64,000 nt of DNA. Origin: Renibacterium sp043789415 (lineage in GTDB: Bacteria; Actinomycetota; Actinomycetes; Actinomycetales; Micrococcaceae). Under the pieces are notes generated by a model. It was not told the DNA's origin. It worked only from the letters and a program-made list of their open reading frames with translations, and ran no database searches. Where the stretch lies: assembly GCF_043789415.1 (NCBI RefSeq), contig NZ_JBDLLW010000001.1, positions 1,674,001 to 1,738,000 on the forward strand, written 5' to 3'. Shown here piece after piece: positions 34,040-45,275 of this stretch (position 1 is the first letter of the stretch; each line of letters opens with the position of its first letter). The translations under genes and the position numbers were made by a program.

Positions 34040-36627
34040 TCGTTGCCTCCCTCGTCGGCAGCCTCGTTCTGGCTGGCATCATCTGGCACAGCTTCACTCT
34101 GGCTTGCCGTTTGGTCTTCAGTCAACGGTACTTCATCCTCTTCGTTCTCGCCCACTAAGCTCTCCAGACCCCGTTCGCTATTGCGTGCGACTTCGATGAT
34201 TCGGTCGTTCTTATCGGGCTTGGCGAAGATCACACCCATGGTGTCACGGCCCTTGGCAGGTACCTCGGCGACATTGGAGCGAACCACCTTGCCACCTTCC
34301 ATCACCACCAGCACTTCGTCGTCGTCCTTCACGATGAGCGCACCGACCAGATCACCGCGATCCTCTACCAGTTTGGCAACTTTGATGCCGAGTCCGCCTC
34401 GTCCCTGGGTACGATATTCCTCCACCGCGGTGCGCTTGGCGTAGCCGCCTTCGGTGACGATGAAGACATAGGAATCGTCGGTCACCACATCAGCGGCGAG
34501 CAGCTCATCGCTCTCCCGGAACTTCATCCCGGTGACGCCCGAGGTGGCCCTGCCCATCGGGCGGAGGGCTTCGTCCGTCGCAGTGAAACGGATGGACTGA
34601 CCCTTCCGGGAGACCAGCAGCAGATCATCGGTCTCCGAGACCAGCTGCGCAGAGACGAGTTCGTCTTCGTCGCGCAGGTTGATCGCGATCACGCCCGCCG
34701 TGCGGTTGGTGTCGTAATCCTCCAGCCTGGTCTTCTTCACCAGACCGTTCTTGGTGGCCAGCACCAAGTAGGGGGACTGCGCGTAATCCCGCAGATCGAG
34801 GACTTGAGCGATCTTCTCATCGGGCTGGAAAGCGAGCAGATTGGCCACGTGCTGGCCCTTAGCGTCCCGCCCAGCCTCGATCAGCTCATAAGCCTTAGCG
34901 CGGTAAACCCGCCCGAGGTTGGTGAAGAACAGCAGCCAGTGGTGGGTGGTGGTGACGAAGAAGTGTTCGACGACGTCGTCCCCGCGCAACTGGGCGCCCT
35001 TGATGCCCTTACCGCCGCGGTGCTGTGAACGGTAGTTGTCGCTACGGGTGCGCTTGACGTAACCACCGCGGGTGATGGTGACCACCATCTCCTCTTCAGG
35101 GATCAGGTCTTCCATGCTCATATCACCGTCATAACCGAGCAAGATCTGGCTGCGGCGATCATCTCCGTACTTATTGACGATCTCCGCGAGCTCCTCGCTG
35201 ACGATGGTCCGCTGGCGTTCCTCGGAAGCCAGAATCGAGTTGTATTCAGCGATCTCGAGTTCCAGCTGAGCGTGCTGATCCTGGATCCGCTGCCGTTCCA
35301 AAGCTGCCAAACGGCGCAACTGCATATCCAGGATGGCGTTGGCCTGCAACTCATCGATGTCCAGCAGCTGAATCAGACCGGTGCGTGCCTCATCGCCGGT
35401 GGGGGAACGGCGGATCAAGGCGATCACCTCATCGAGGGCATCCAGGGCCTTGAGCAGGCCGCGCAGAATATGCGCCCGGGCTTCCGCCTCATTGAGCAGG
35501 AAGCGGGTGCGCCGCACGATGACTTCCATCTGGTGGGTCACCCAGTGCCGGATAAAGGCGTCCAAGCTCAGGGTACGCGGCACGCCGTCGACGATGGCGA
35601 GCATATTCGCGCTGAAGTTCTCCTGCAGTGAGGTGTGCTTGTAGAGGTTGTTGAGCACCACCTTGGCCACCGCGTCGCGCTTGAGCACGATGACGAGGCG
35701 CTGGCCGGTACGACCAGAGGTCTCATCTCGCAGATCTGCGATGCCGGCGATCTTGCCGTCCTTGACCAGCTCAGCAATCTTGACCGCGAGGTTGTCGGGG
35801 TTGGCCTGATAGGGCAGTTCGGTGACCACCAAGCAGGTCCGGCCCTGAATCTCCTCCACATTGACCACGGCACGCATCGTGATGGACCCACGACCGGTCC
35901 GATAAGCGTCTTCAATGCCCTTATGACCGAGGATCTGGGCACCGGTGGGGAAGTCAGGCCCCTTGATCCGCTGAATCAGCGCATCAAGCAGTTCCTCTTT
36001 GCTGGCGGTGGGATTCTGCAAGTACCACTGCACGCCCTCAGCGACTTCGCGCAGGTTATGCGGCGGGATATTCGTGGCCATACCGACCGCGATACCGGAG
36101 GAGCCATTGACCAGCAGGTTGGGGAAACGAGCCGGCAGAATCATCGGCTCTTGGTTCTTACCGTCGTAGTTGTCCTGGAAATCGACGGTGTCCTTGTCGA
36201 TGTCCCGGACCATCTCCATGGCGAGCGGGGCCATCTTCGTTTCGGTGTAACGAGGTGCTGCCGCGCCATCGTTGCCCGGTGAACCGAAGTTGCCCTGGCC
36301 CAGAGCCAGCGGGTACCGCATGGTCCAGTCCTGGATCAGCCGCACCAGGGCGTCGTAAATCGCCATATCACCGTGCGGGTGATACTGACCCATTACTTCG
36401 CCGACCACCCGGGCGCACTTATTGAAGGAACGGTCCGGCCGGTAGCCGCCGTCGTACATCGCGTACAGCACGCGCCGGTGCACCGGCTTCAGGCCGTCTC
36501 GTACGTCAGGAAGGGCGCGGCCGACGATAACCGCCATCGCGTAGTCCAAATAGGACCGTTGCATCTCGGTCTGCAGATCGACCTGTTCAATCCGGTCGGT
36601 CACTTCTCCGCCAGTTACGTCAGACAT
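34036..36627 (-). CDS. gyrA: DNA gyrase subunit A
   Basis: Cleavage and religation subunit of gyrase, introducing negative supercoils with GyrB. 863 residues. Catalytic Tyr lies in AAPRYTETKM. The C-terminal beta-pinwheel includes a GyrA-box variant QHRGGKG, followed by an acidic tail. The quinolone-resistance region reads HPHGDMAIYD: Met88 occupies the position of E. coli Ser83, while the Asp corresponding to Asp87 is kept (Asp92). Downstream of gyrB with a 140-bp gap that holds a large inverted repeat. Confidence 0.98.
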   Translation of the reverse strand: MSDVTGGEVTDRIEQVDLQTEMQRSYLDYAMAVIVGRALPDVRDGLKPVHRRVLYAMYDGGYRPDRSFNKCARVVGEVMGQYHPHGDMAIYDALVRLIQDWTMRYPLALGQGNFGSPGNDGAAAPRYTETKMAPLAMEMVRDIDKDTVDFQDNYDGKNQEPMILPARFPNLLVNGSSGIAVGMATNIPPHNLREVAEGVQWYLQNPTASKEELLDALIQRIKGPDFPTGAQILGHKGIEDAYRTGRGSITMRAVVNVEEIQGRTCLVVTELPYQANPDNLAVKIAELVKDGKIAGIADLRDETSGRTGQRLVIVLKRDAVAKVVLNNLYKHTSLQENFSANMLAIVDGVPRTLSLDAFIRHWVTHQMEVIVRRTRFLLNEAEARAHILRGLLKALDALDEVIALIRRSPTGDEARTGLIQLLDIDELQANAILDMQLRRLAALERQRIQDQHAQLELEIAEYNSILASEERQRTIVSEELAEIVNKYGDDRRSQILLGYDGDMSMEDLIPEEEMVVTITRGGYVKRTRSDNYRSQHRGGKGIKGAQLRGDDVVEHFFVTTTHHWLLFFTNLGRVYRAKAYELIEAGRDAKGQHVANLLAFQPDEKIAQVLDLRDYAQSPYLVLATKNGLVKKTRLEDYDTNRTAGVIAINLRDEDELVSAQLVSETDDLLLVSRKGQSIRFTATDEALRPMGRATSGVTGMKFRESDELLAADVVTDDSYVFIVTEGGYAKRTAVEEYRTQGRGGLGIKVAKLVEDRGDLVGALIVKDDDEVLVVMEGGKVVRSNVAEVPAKGRDTMGVIFAKPDKNDRIIEVARNSERGLESLVGENEEDEVPLTEDQTASQSEAVPDDASQNEAADEGGND

Positions 36628-36658
36628 AAGTCACATCGCTTTCATTGCAGCTTGGAAC

Positions 36659-36760
36659 GGCTGTAGGGCAGGACGGCTGGGGCGTGGACGGGCGCAGGAG
36701 CGACACTCCGACGAAGTCGTGTGTGGCGCGAGTCGGGCGGAGACGTCCTGCCCTACAGCC
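36659..36760. repeat. 16-bp inverted repeat enclosing a structured 70-base loop, between gyrB and gyrA
   Basis: Arms GGCTGTAGGGCAGGAC (36659-36674) and GTCCTGCCCTACAGCC (36745-36760) are perfect complements. The 70-base interior can fold further, for example CGAC-TTC-GTCG. It lies in the gyrB-gyrA gap and would form an extended hairpin in mRNA. It may be an attenuator, processing site or cruciform. Confidence 0.75.
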
Positions 36761-36767
36761 TAAAAAC

Positions 36768-38861
<2,094 letters not shown>

Positions 38862-39118
38862 AGGCGTGCTCGACCCCTTTATCTTGTTGTACGTTCCTGA
38901 TTCAGCGGTCCGCCGGCGGCCAAAGGCTGCCAGACGATCGGACACAGCTAAAATAACTCTCAGTGACTATTCTACAGGGTCTTGAAGTTTTAGGGGTAAA
39001 CACGACGCACAAATGCCCTTGAACGGCCAATAATCCCACTCAGGACGAATTCGAAAGTTCTAGTATGGGTCCCAGACAGCTTACGGAGGGCTCAGCCTCT
39101 CACAGGGCCTTTCAGGGA

Positions 39119-39673
39119 TTATCCATAAGTATCGCGAGGTCCCCGGCCGTTCACGGTACGCCCGCCCTTGCGCCAATTCGGTGCGGTGGGGGCCAGCACT
39201 TGGATCTTAGTCACCACTCCTGGCCCTAGATCTGACTCGAATCTGGTCAGTAAAGTCGTTGAAAGCAATCTGAGCTGGGTAGCCCAGGTGGTGGAATCGC
39301 AACGTACTTGAAGCACCGAGCCATCAAAGGATTCAGGCTGGCAATGGGCCGCAATCTCAGCACCTACTAAGGTGTCCCATTGAGCGATGACCGATCCGAC
39401 AGCGACCGGTGAAGTCCAGCCACGTTCCGCGACCATCCGATTCAGAATGCCACCGAGTCCCTGTGGATCTCTTGCGGACCCCGACGTCGAACGCTGATTC
39501 GCCGATCTAGCAGCTTTTTTCTGCTGCCGATGCACTGAAGCACTGCGCACTCGGCGCTCCCCTCGGGACTGAGCAGCTTGCCGCATCCGGTTCAGAGCAG
39601 CCTGGGCGGCATCGAGCTCCGCTGATTCCTGCTCCGCCTGCCCGGCCGCATCAGGAACTTCATCGTTGGGCAT
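39119..39673 (-). CDS. dciA: DciA-like (DUF721) replication protein
   Basis: 184 residues. N-terminal half is Gln/Arg/Ser-rich and probably disordered; the C-terminal half carries the DUF721 fold: WDTLVGAEIAAHCQPESFDGSVLQVRCDSTTW-type segment and ending in a KIQVLAPTAPNW strand. DUF721 proteins in bacteria without DnaC load or assist the replicative helicase DnaB (DciA). It overlaps recF by 14 bp, the classical actinobacterial order recF-dciA-gyrB. Confidence 0.88.
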   Translation of the reverse strand: MPNDEVPDAAGQAEQESAELDAAQAALNRMRQAAQSRGERRVRSASVHRQQKKAARSANQRSTSGSARDPQGLGGILNRMVAERGWTSPVAVGSVIAQWDTLVGAEIAAHCQPESFDGSVLQVRCDSTTWATQLRLLSTTLLTRFESDLGPGVVTKIQVLAPTAPNWRKGGRTVNGRGPRDTYG

Positions 39674-40862
39674 CGATGACCCCGGTCGCGATAACCCGGA
39701 CTCGTTCGCCGGAGAGTTCTTCCGGGATGTCCTCTTCGACAGCGGCAGTGACTAATACCTGTTCAGCACCGGCAACCATTGTGGCGAGCTTATTGCGCCG
39801 CGAGACATCCAACTCGGCAAAGACATCATCGAGGATCAGAATGGGATCCGCTCCGGCAGCGCCGTGTTCTTGATCGCGCAGCAGGTAATAAGATGCCAGT
39901 CGCAAAGCCAAGGCCACCGACCAGGTCTCCCCGTGAGAGGCATAGCCACGAGCCGGGGCACCGCCGAGCTGCAATTCAAGCTCGTCACGGTGCGGGCCGA
40001 CCAAGGTGAGCCCTCGGTCCATCTCCCGCGATCGCGCCGCTGCTAACGCAGTAAGATAACGCTCGACCAATTCGGGCACTGTCAGCTGAACCAACTCGTC
40101 CTCGGCGGAGGCGCTCTCCGAAGCAGTTTCGGAATCTTCCTCATAACCGCCGAGGCTACTTCGATAGCCAGCCTTGAGTTCTTTAGATCCATCCGTCAGC
40201 TGTGTATATGCCTCGGCTAGCTGTGGCTGAATGTCTCGGAGCAGTTGCAACCTGGCAAAAAGCAGCTGTGCCGCCTGCTCTGCGAGATGCTGGTCCCAGA
40301 TCTCGATGGTCGAAAGGAACTCAGCTGTCGGTTTATTGCGAAAGCCACCGTGAGTTCGAGCTGACTTCAAAAGCGCATTGCGCTGCTTCAATACCCGTTC
40401 GTAGTCCGCCCGAACCCCGGCATAACGAGGTTGCAGCGACTGCAGCAAATCATCCATGAACCGCCTGCGATGCGCGGGATCGCCCTTAACCAAGGCCAGA
40501 TCCTCTGGCGCGAACAGCACACTGCGGCAAAGCCCCAAGATATCCCTGGCTCGCACCGGATTAGCCCGGTTAATCCTGGCCCGATTAGCTCTGCCCGCAT
40601 TGATTTCCACCTCGAGGCTGAGCCGCTGCTCACCGCGCACCAAAGCACCCCGGATGATGGCGCGTTCTGCGCCGAATCTGATCAGCGGCCCGTCACTGGA
40701 CACTCGATGCGAACCGAGCGAACCGAGGTATCCCAGAGCTTCCACCAGATTCGTCTTGCCGAGTCCGTTGGAACCGACGAAAACGGTGACGCCGGGCACT
40801 AACTCAAGATCGACCTGGGAGTAACTCCGGAAATCGGTCAGCGAGAGCTTTTCTAGATACAC
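39660..40862 (-). CDS. recF: DNA replication and repair protein RecF
   Basis: ABC-type ATPase that loads RecA at gaps through the RecFOR pathway. 400 residues: Walker A VGSNGLGKTN, DFRSY near the N-terminus, signature LVGPHRDELELQLGG with SHGETWSVALALRLA, and Walker B ILILDDVFAELD. GTG start at 40862, one base after the gnd stop. Confidence 0.96.
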   Translation of the reverse strand: MYLEKLSLTDFRSYSQVDLELVPGVTVFVGSNGLGKTNLVEALGYLGSLGSHRVSSDGPLIRFGAERAIIRGALVRGEQRLSLEVEINAGRANRARINRANPVRARDILGLCRSVLFAPEDLALVKGDPAHRRRFMDDLLQSLQPRYAGVRADYERVLKQRNALLKSARTHGGFRNKPTAEFLSTIEIWDQHLAEQAAQLLFARLQLLRDIQPQLAEAYTQLTDGSKELKAGYRSSLGGYEEDSETASESASAEDELVQLTVPELVERYLTALAAARSREMDRGLTLVGPHRDELELQLGGAPARGYASHGETWSVALALRLASYYLLRDQEHGAAGADPILILDDVFAELDVSRRNKLATMVAGAEQVLVTAAVEEDIPEELSGERVRVIATGVIDAQR

Positions 40863-40863
40863 A

Positions 40864-41748
40864 CTACTTAGCTGGCTTCATGGCATGGCCGCCGAACTGG
40901 TTGCGCAGCGCGGAGACCATCTTGTTCGCGGGCGAGGAATCCTCGCGTGAGGCGAAACGAGCAAAGAGCGCTGCGGTGATCGCCGGGGCGGGTACCGCAT
41001 TGGCGATGGCCTCTTCAACCGTCCAACGACCTTCACCTGAGTCCTCGACATAATCGTCAATCGAGGCCAGGCCGGGATCCTCCTCAAGTGCCTTGACCAT
41101 TAGATCCAGCAACCAGGAACGTACAACGGTGCCTTTTTGCCAGGCCCGGAAAGTGCCAGGAAGATCTTTGATGATGTCCTTGGCCGCTAGCAGCTCGTAG
41201 CCTTCGGCGTAGGACTGCATCAGACCATATTCGATGCCGTTATGCACCATTTTGGCGTAGTGCCCGGCACCGACGGCACCGACGTGCACGAAGCTATCGG
41301 AGCGCTCGCCCTCAGGGCGCAGCGCATCGAAGATCGGCAGCAGGCTTTCAATATCTTCATCGCTGCCACCGGCCATCAAGCCATAACCGTTCTCCAAGCC
41401 CCAAACTCCGCCGGAAACTCCGCAGTCAACGAAGCGGATGGACTTTTCAGCCAGCTGAGCAGCGTGTTTCTGATCCTCGGTGAACCGTGAGTTACCGCCG
41501 TCGATCACCAGATCGCCGGGGCTCAGCAGAGTACCGAGCTGATCAATCACCGAGTCAGTGATCTGGCCTGAAGGCACCATCACCCAGATGACTCGAGGTG
41601 ATGGAAGCGCGGCGACGAGAGCTTCCACGGTAGCAACATCCGTGACTTCGGGGTTCCGGTCATAGCCGGTGACCTCGATGCCCCCTTGACGCAACCGGGC
41701 ACGCATGTTGAAACCCATTTTTCCAAGGCCGATCAAACCAATGTGCAT
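40864..41748 (-). CDS. gnd: 6-phosphogluconate dehydrogenase, decarboxylating (short type)
   Basis: Pentose-phosphate enzyme converting 6-phosphogluconate to ribulose 5-phosphate. 294 residues, the short GndA-like form. Rossmann motif GLIGLGKMGFNM at the N-terminus, catalytic region GVSGGVWGLENGYGLMAGG, KMVHNGIEYGLMQ with catalytic Lys, then GEGRWTVEEAI. ATG 41748 has AGGAAAG nine bases upstream; the open frame extends to 41841 in error. The insertion of gnd between dnaN and recF is typical of actinobacteria. Confidence 0.96.
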   Translation of the reverse strand: MHIGLIGLGKMGFNMRARLRQGGIEVTGYDRNPEVTDVATVEALVAALPSPRVIWVMVPSGQITDSVIDQLGTLLSPGDLVIDGGNSRFTEDQKHAAQLAEKSIRFVDCGVSGGVWGLENGYGLMAGGSDEDIESLLPIFDALRPEGERSDSFVHVGAVGAGHYAKMVHNGIEYGLMQSYAEGYELLAAKDIIKDLPGTFRAWQKGTVVRSWLLDLMVKALEEDPGLASIDDYVEDSGEGRWTVEEAIANAVPAPAITAALFARFASREDSSPANKMVSALRNQFGGHAMKPAK

Positions 41749-41770
41749 TTTGTGACTCTTTCCTGCGAAA

Positions 41771-42895
41771 TTATTGATTGGGTAACCGAACCGGCATGAC
41801 CAGGTAGCGGTAGTCGTCTTGATCATCGCCATCGATGTCATTCTGCGCCGTCATCATGACCGGTTTAGGCGCAGAAGTGAAGGAAAAACGCACATATTTG
41901 CTTTCGAAGGCACCCAGGCCCTCACTCAGATAGTGCGGATTGAAAGCTACCGTGATCTCCTCACCGGAAAGTCCCGATTCCAAGGCTTCTGAGGCCTGAG
42001 CGTCTTCGCCGGTGCCTGCGTCCAGGCTGAGTTGACCGTCGGTGAAAGCCAAGCGAACCGGGGTGTTGCGCTCCGCGACCAGGGCTACTCGTCGCACAGC
42101 CTCGATCAAGGTGCTAGTTTCCACCGTGGCATGGATCGGGGTGCTGTCCGGGAAGAGCGAACGGATCTTGGGGTAGTCGCCATCTACCAGCAGTGAAGTC
42201 GTTCTCCGGCCACCGCTCTCAAAGCCGATCAGCTCGGAGTTATCTGAAAGCGCGATATTGATCTCCCCCGCACCGCCCAGAGTCTTGGCGACTTCGCTCA
42301 GCGTCTTGGCCTTCACCAGTGCCGAGGTAGAGATTCCGGGAACCGCTGGCTTCCAATGCAATTCTCGCATGGCCAGGCGGTAGCGGTCAGTGGCGAGCAA
42401 GGTGATCAGATCGTCCTCGATCTCAATTTTGACGCCGGCCAAAATGGGCAGCGTGTCATCTTTGCTGGCAGCTACTGTCACCTGTGCCACGGCCTTGGCA
42501 AAAGCATCACCAGCAACCGTACCGCTCAACTGCGGAAGAGCTGGCAACTCCGGGTAATCTGCTTCGGGCATGGTGGCCAGGTTGAAGCGGGAATTACGGC
42601 AACTCAAAATGACTTTCGAGCCTTCAGTGCTGACCTCCACCGGGGCGGATGGCAGACTCCGGCAAATATCCGCTAGTAAGCGGCCCGAAACCAGGATCGT
42701 CCCCTCTTCCGAGATGTCCGCCGGAATTTCCAGACGAGCAGAGATCTCGTAGTCGAAGCTGGAAAGACTCAAAGTACCTGATTCGGCTTTTAACAAAAGG
42801 CCAGAGAGCACCGGAACAGGTGGTCGTGGGGAAAGCGCTCGAGCTGCCCATCCCACTGCATCATTGAGAACATCCCGTTCGACTCGGAACTTCAC
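41771..42895 (-). CDS. dnaN: DNA polymerase III beta sliding clamp
   Basis: Processivity clamp for replication. 374 residues with three clamp domains: MKFRVERDVLNDAVGWAARAL at the start, VSGRLLADICRSLP in domain I, ATDRYRLAMRELHW in domain II, and the C-terminal YLVMPVRLPNQ that contributes to the peptide-binding pocket. Follows oriC, 22 bp before gnd. Confidence 0.98.
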   Translation of the reverse strand: MKFRVERDVLNDAVGWAARALSPRPPVPVLSGLLLKAESGTLSLSSFDYEISARLEIPADISEEGTILVSGRLLADICRSLPSAPVEVSTEGSKVILSCRNSRFNLATMPEADYPELPALPQLSGTVAGDAFAKAVAQVTVAASKDDTLPILAGVKIEIEDDLITLLATDRYRLAMRELHWKPAVPGISTSALVKAKTLSEVAKTLGGAGEINIALSDNSELIGFESGGRRTTSLLVDGDYPKIRSLFPDSTPIHATVETSTLIEAVRRVALVAERNTPVRLAFTDGQLSLDAGTGEDAQASEALESGLSGEEITVAFNPHYLSEGLGAFESKYVRFSFTSAPKPVMMTAQNDIDGDDQDDYRYLVMPVRLPNQ

Positions 42896-43335
42896 GGCTA
42901 GGGTGCCCCTTTTCTTCAGGTTGTTGCTCTAAACGACATACTCTCCAACAGCTTAGCTGCTTCCGACTCTCATTCGTCCATGTGCTGGCTTGCTGGCTAC
43001 TTCGTGAGTCGAGTTGTCTTGGCGGAGGACGTTCTGTGGGTGGATCAGGAATGGGTAGTTGTTTTTTGGAAGAACAGATTAATGGGATTCGTAGTGTTAA
43101 TAACAGCTGTGGATACTGTGGATAAGTCACTCTCGGCTTGGTTTTTGGCTGTTTTTGCTTGTGCACAAAATGTTGGTTCAGTGACAGTGCTTGCTTTTCC
43201 AGTGGTGGACAACTTTTCTTGTCATTTCCAGGTTCCACAGTTGGAGGGAAGTTGTTAGCAGTTGAGGGTGGATTGTCCACGATGTAATCCACATAGTTTT
43301 CCACAGCTGTTAAAAACTATCCCTCAAGCTGAACT
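42896..43335. other. Putative chromosomal origin of replication (oriC) in the dnaN-dnaA gap
   Basis: A 440-bp non-coding, A+T-rich interval between dnaA and dnaN, the usual actinobacterial oriC position. DnaA-box-like 9-mers: minus strand GTATCCACA (43108-43116), TTATCCACA (43117-43125), TTGTCCACC (43204-43212); plus strand TTGTGCACA (43159-43167), TTGTCCACG (43273-43281), TAATCCACA (43285-43293), TTTTCCACA (43297-43305). The A+T-rich part around 43050-43110 could be the unwinding element. Gene direction flips around dnaA/rpmH, in line with a bidirectional origin. Confidence 0.85.
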
Positions 43336-44748
43336 TCAACCCTCGCGTTGCTGCTGTTTGATCAAGTTAGTGAGTTCCGTCACTTGGTTGAAAATGGTTC
43401 GACGCTCAGCCATCAGTTCGCGAATCTTACGGTCGGCGTGGATCACCGTGGTGTGATCTCTACCGCCCAGCTCCTGGCCGATCTTGGGTAACGAGAGATC
43501 AGTCAGCTCACGGCACAGATACATAGCGATCTGTCGCGCATTGACCAAGGTCCGGGTTCTCGATTTAGAGCGGAGCTCTTCAAGGCTGAGCTTGAAGTAC
43601 TTAGAGGTCTGGCCAAGGATGGTAGCCGCGGTGATCTGTTGATCGCCGTCGTCGGTAATCAAGTCCTTCAGCACGGCTTCGGCGAGGTTCACATCAACCT
43701 CTTGTCGGTTGAGCGAGGCAAAAGCCGTGACCCTGATCAGTGCTCCCTCAAGTTCCCTGATATTCGTGGATATTTTTGAGGCGATGTACTCCAGCACATC
43801 ATCCGGAGCGTGCAAGCCTTCGCCGATCGCTTTCTTCCGCAGGATCGCGATTCGGGTTTCTAATTCAGGTGGCTGTACGTCGGTGAGCAGCCCCCATTCG
43901 AAGCGGGAACGCATCCGTTCTTCGAAACCAGAGAGTTGCTTGGGTGGAAGATCGGAAGTGATGACCACCTGCTTATTGTGATTGTGCAGTGCATTGAAGG
44001 TGTGGAAGAACTCTTCCTGGGTTGCCTCTTTACCGGAGAGGAACTGAATGTCGTCGATCAGTAGGATGTCGACATTCCGGTAGGTGGTTTTGAAGCTGGT
44101 GCCTTCGTCATACCGGATCGAGTTGATGAATTCGTTAGTGAATTCTTCTGAATTCACGTAGCGAACCCGGATTCCGCTGTAGAGCCGTCGGGCGTAGTGC
44201 CCGATGGCGTGCAGCAAATGGGTTTTCCCTAGCCCCGAATCGCCGTAAATAAAGAGTGGGTTGTAGGCCTTAGCAGGAGCCTCCGCGACGGCTACCGCAG
44301 CTGCATGGGCAAAACGATTTGATTGCCCGATCACGAAGGTATCGAAGAGATATTTTGGATTGAGACGGCCGAATTCATTGGAAGTGCTCGGTGGCGTCGG
44401 TTGCGGTTTGGATTCTGCTTCGGAGTCTGAATCCTGTTCAACTGTTTCGACGATTGGTTCTTCGTCCTGCACCGGCGGTAGTTCGGTGTCGATGCTGATC
44501 GCGCACAGCACGTCTTCGCCGAAGACTTCGCGCAAGGCTAGGTCCAATGAACCCTTGATCTGATTCTGTAGTACTTCTCTGGTGAGTTCGTTGGGTACCG
44601 CTACCAGCAGCGTCGAGCCGATCAGTCCCTGTGCCTGGGCGAGAACAATGAAACCTCGTTGCCGGGGAGAGACGTGTTCATCAGCTTCGAGGATCTTGAC
44701 TACTTTTCGCCAGGCTGCTGTGACGTCGTCCGTGCTATCAGTGCTCAT
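43336..44748 (-). CDS. dnaA: Chromosomal replication initiator DnaA
   Basis: Origin-binding AAA+ initiator. 470 residues: domain I (about 1-85), acidic linker II with EEPIVETVEQDSDSEAE, domain III with Walker A GDSGLGKTH, Walker B LLIDDIQFL and the sensor/arginine region, domain IV DNA-binding helix with LGGRDHTTVIHADRKI. ATG 44748 is preceded by GGGGAAAG; the frame remains open to 44832 but these 28 residues are not family-like. Transcribed away from rpmH. Confidence 0.98.
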   Translation of the reverse strand: MSTDSTDDVTAAWRKVVKILEADEHVSPRQRGFIVLAQAQGLIGSTLLVAVPNELTREVLQNQIKGSLDLALREVFGEDVLCAISIDTELPPVQDEEPIVETVEQDSDSEAESKPQPTPPSTSNEFGRLNPKYLFDTFVIGQSNRFAHAAAVAVAEAPAKAYNPLFIYGDSGLGKTHLLHAIGHYARRLYSGIRVRYVNSEEFTNEFINSIRYDEGTSFKTTYRNVDILLIDDIQFLSGKEATQEEFFHTFNALHNHNKQVVITSDLPPKQLSGFEERMRSRFEWGLLTDVQPPELETRIAILRKKAIGEGLHAPDDVLEYIASKISTNIRELEGALIRVTAFASLNRQEVDVNLAEAVLKDLITDDGDQQITAATILGQTSKYFKLSLEELRSKSRTRTLVNARQIAMYLCRELTDLSLPKIGQELGGRDHTTVIHADRKIRELMAERRTIFNQVTELTNLIKQQQREG

Positions 44749-44938
44749 GCTTTCCCCGTCGTGATTAGGCTGTGGACCGAGCGCCGTCGTTCGATGTTTA
44801 ATCTGAACCGATAACGAAGGGTCATCCATCAAGAGTATGGGATTGGCAGGGCATCGGGTAGCACAGCGGCGGTGCAGCCCTTCCTTGTGGATAACTTACG
44901 CGGATTGTTGGCTATCCGTGGTGTACCGGAGGCTCAGT

Positions 44939-44968
44939 TTGACTGGCCGGTCACCCATGGCCTAACGT
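44939..44968 (+). promoter_or_regulatory. Candidate rpmH promoter with overlapping palindrome
   Basis: TTGACT (44939-44944), 18-bp spacer, TAACGT (44963-44968). The -10 region lies inside a perfect 12-bp palindrome CCTAACGTTAGG (44961-44972) that could be an operator. Confidence 0.55.
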
Positions 44969-44980
44969 TAGGAAGTCCTT

Positions 44981-45000
44981 TGTGCCTGTTTTCAGGCACA
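44981..45000 (+). promoter_or_regulatory. Leader hairpin of the rpmH transcript
   Basis: Perfect 8-bp stem TGTGCCTG/CAGGCACA with TTTT loop, near the predicted 5' end of the mRNA and about 80 bp before the rpmH start. Possible stability or regulatory element. Confidence 0.5.
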
Positions 45001-45078
45001 CGATATTTCAGCGTCGGCCTGTTTCTTCCCCAGTCGCAACAGCCTCGGCGCGTCCACGATTTTCTTGGAGTTGACACC

Positions 45079-45216
45079 GTGAGCAAGCGGACTTTTCAGC
45101 CGAATAACCGCCGTCGTGCCAAAAAACATGGCTTCCGTCTGCGGATGCGTACCCGCGCCGGCCGCGCCATTCTGGCTGCACGCCGGTCTAAGGGACGCGT
45201 TGAGCTGTCGGCTTAG
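45079..45216 (+). CDS. rpmH: 50S ribosomal protein L34
   Basis: 45-residue basic ribosomal protein: SKRTFQPNNRRRAKKHGFR then MRTRAGRAILAARRSKGR. GTG 45079 with GGAG nine bases upstream. First gene of the rightward rpmH-rnpA-yidD-yidC-khpB-rsmG cluster. Confidence 0.98.
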   Translation: MSKRTFQPNNRRRAKKHGFRLRMRTRAGRAILAARRSKGRVELSA

Positions 45217-45275
45217 GTCGATGACTCTGGGCTGTTAGCGTGCTCTTCATTCTGTTCTGAGATCAGAGATCAGCC

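Larger units (their letters stand above)
44749..45078. other. dnaA-rpmH divergent intergenic region
   Basis: Contains the promoters of dnaA and rpmH. A consensus DnaA box lies on the minus strand at 44886-44894 (TTATCCACA), suggesting DnaA control of dnaA or rpmH. The rpmH promoter candidate and leader hairpin are given separately. Confidence 0.6.
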
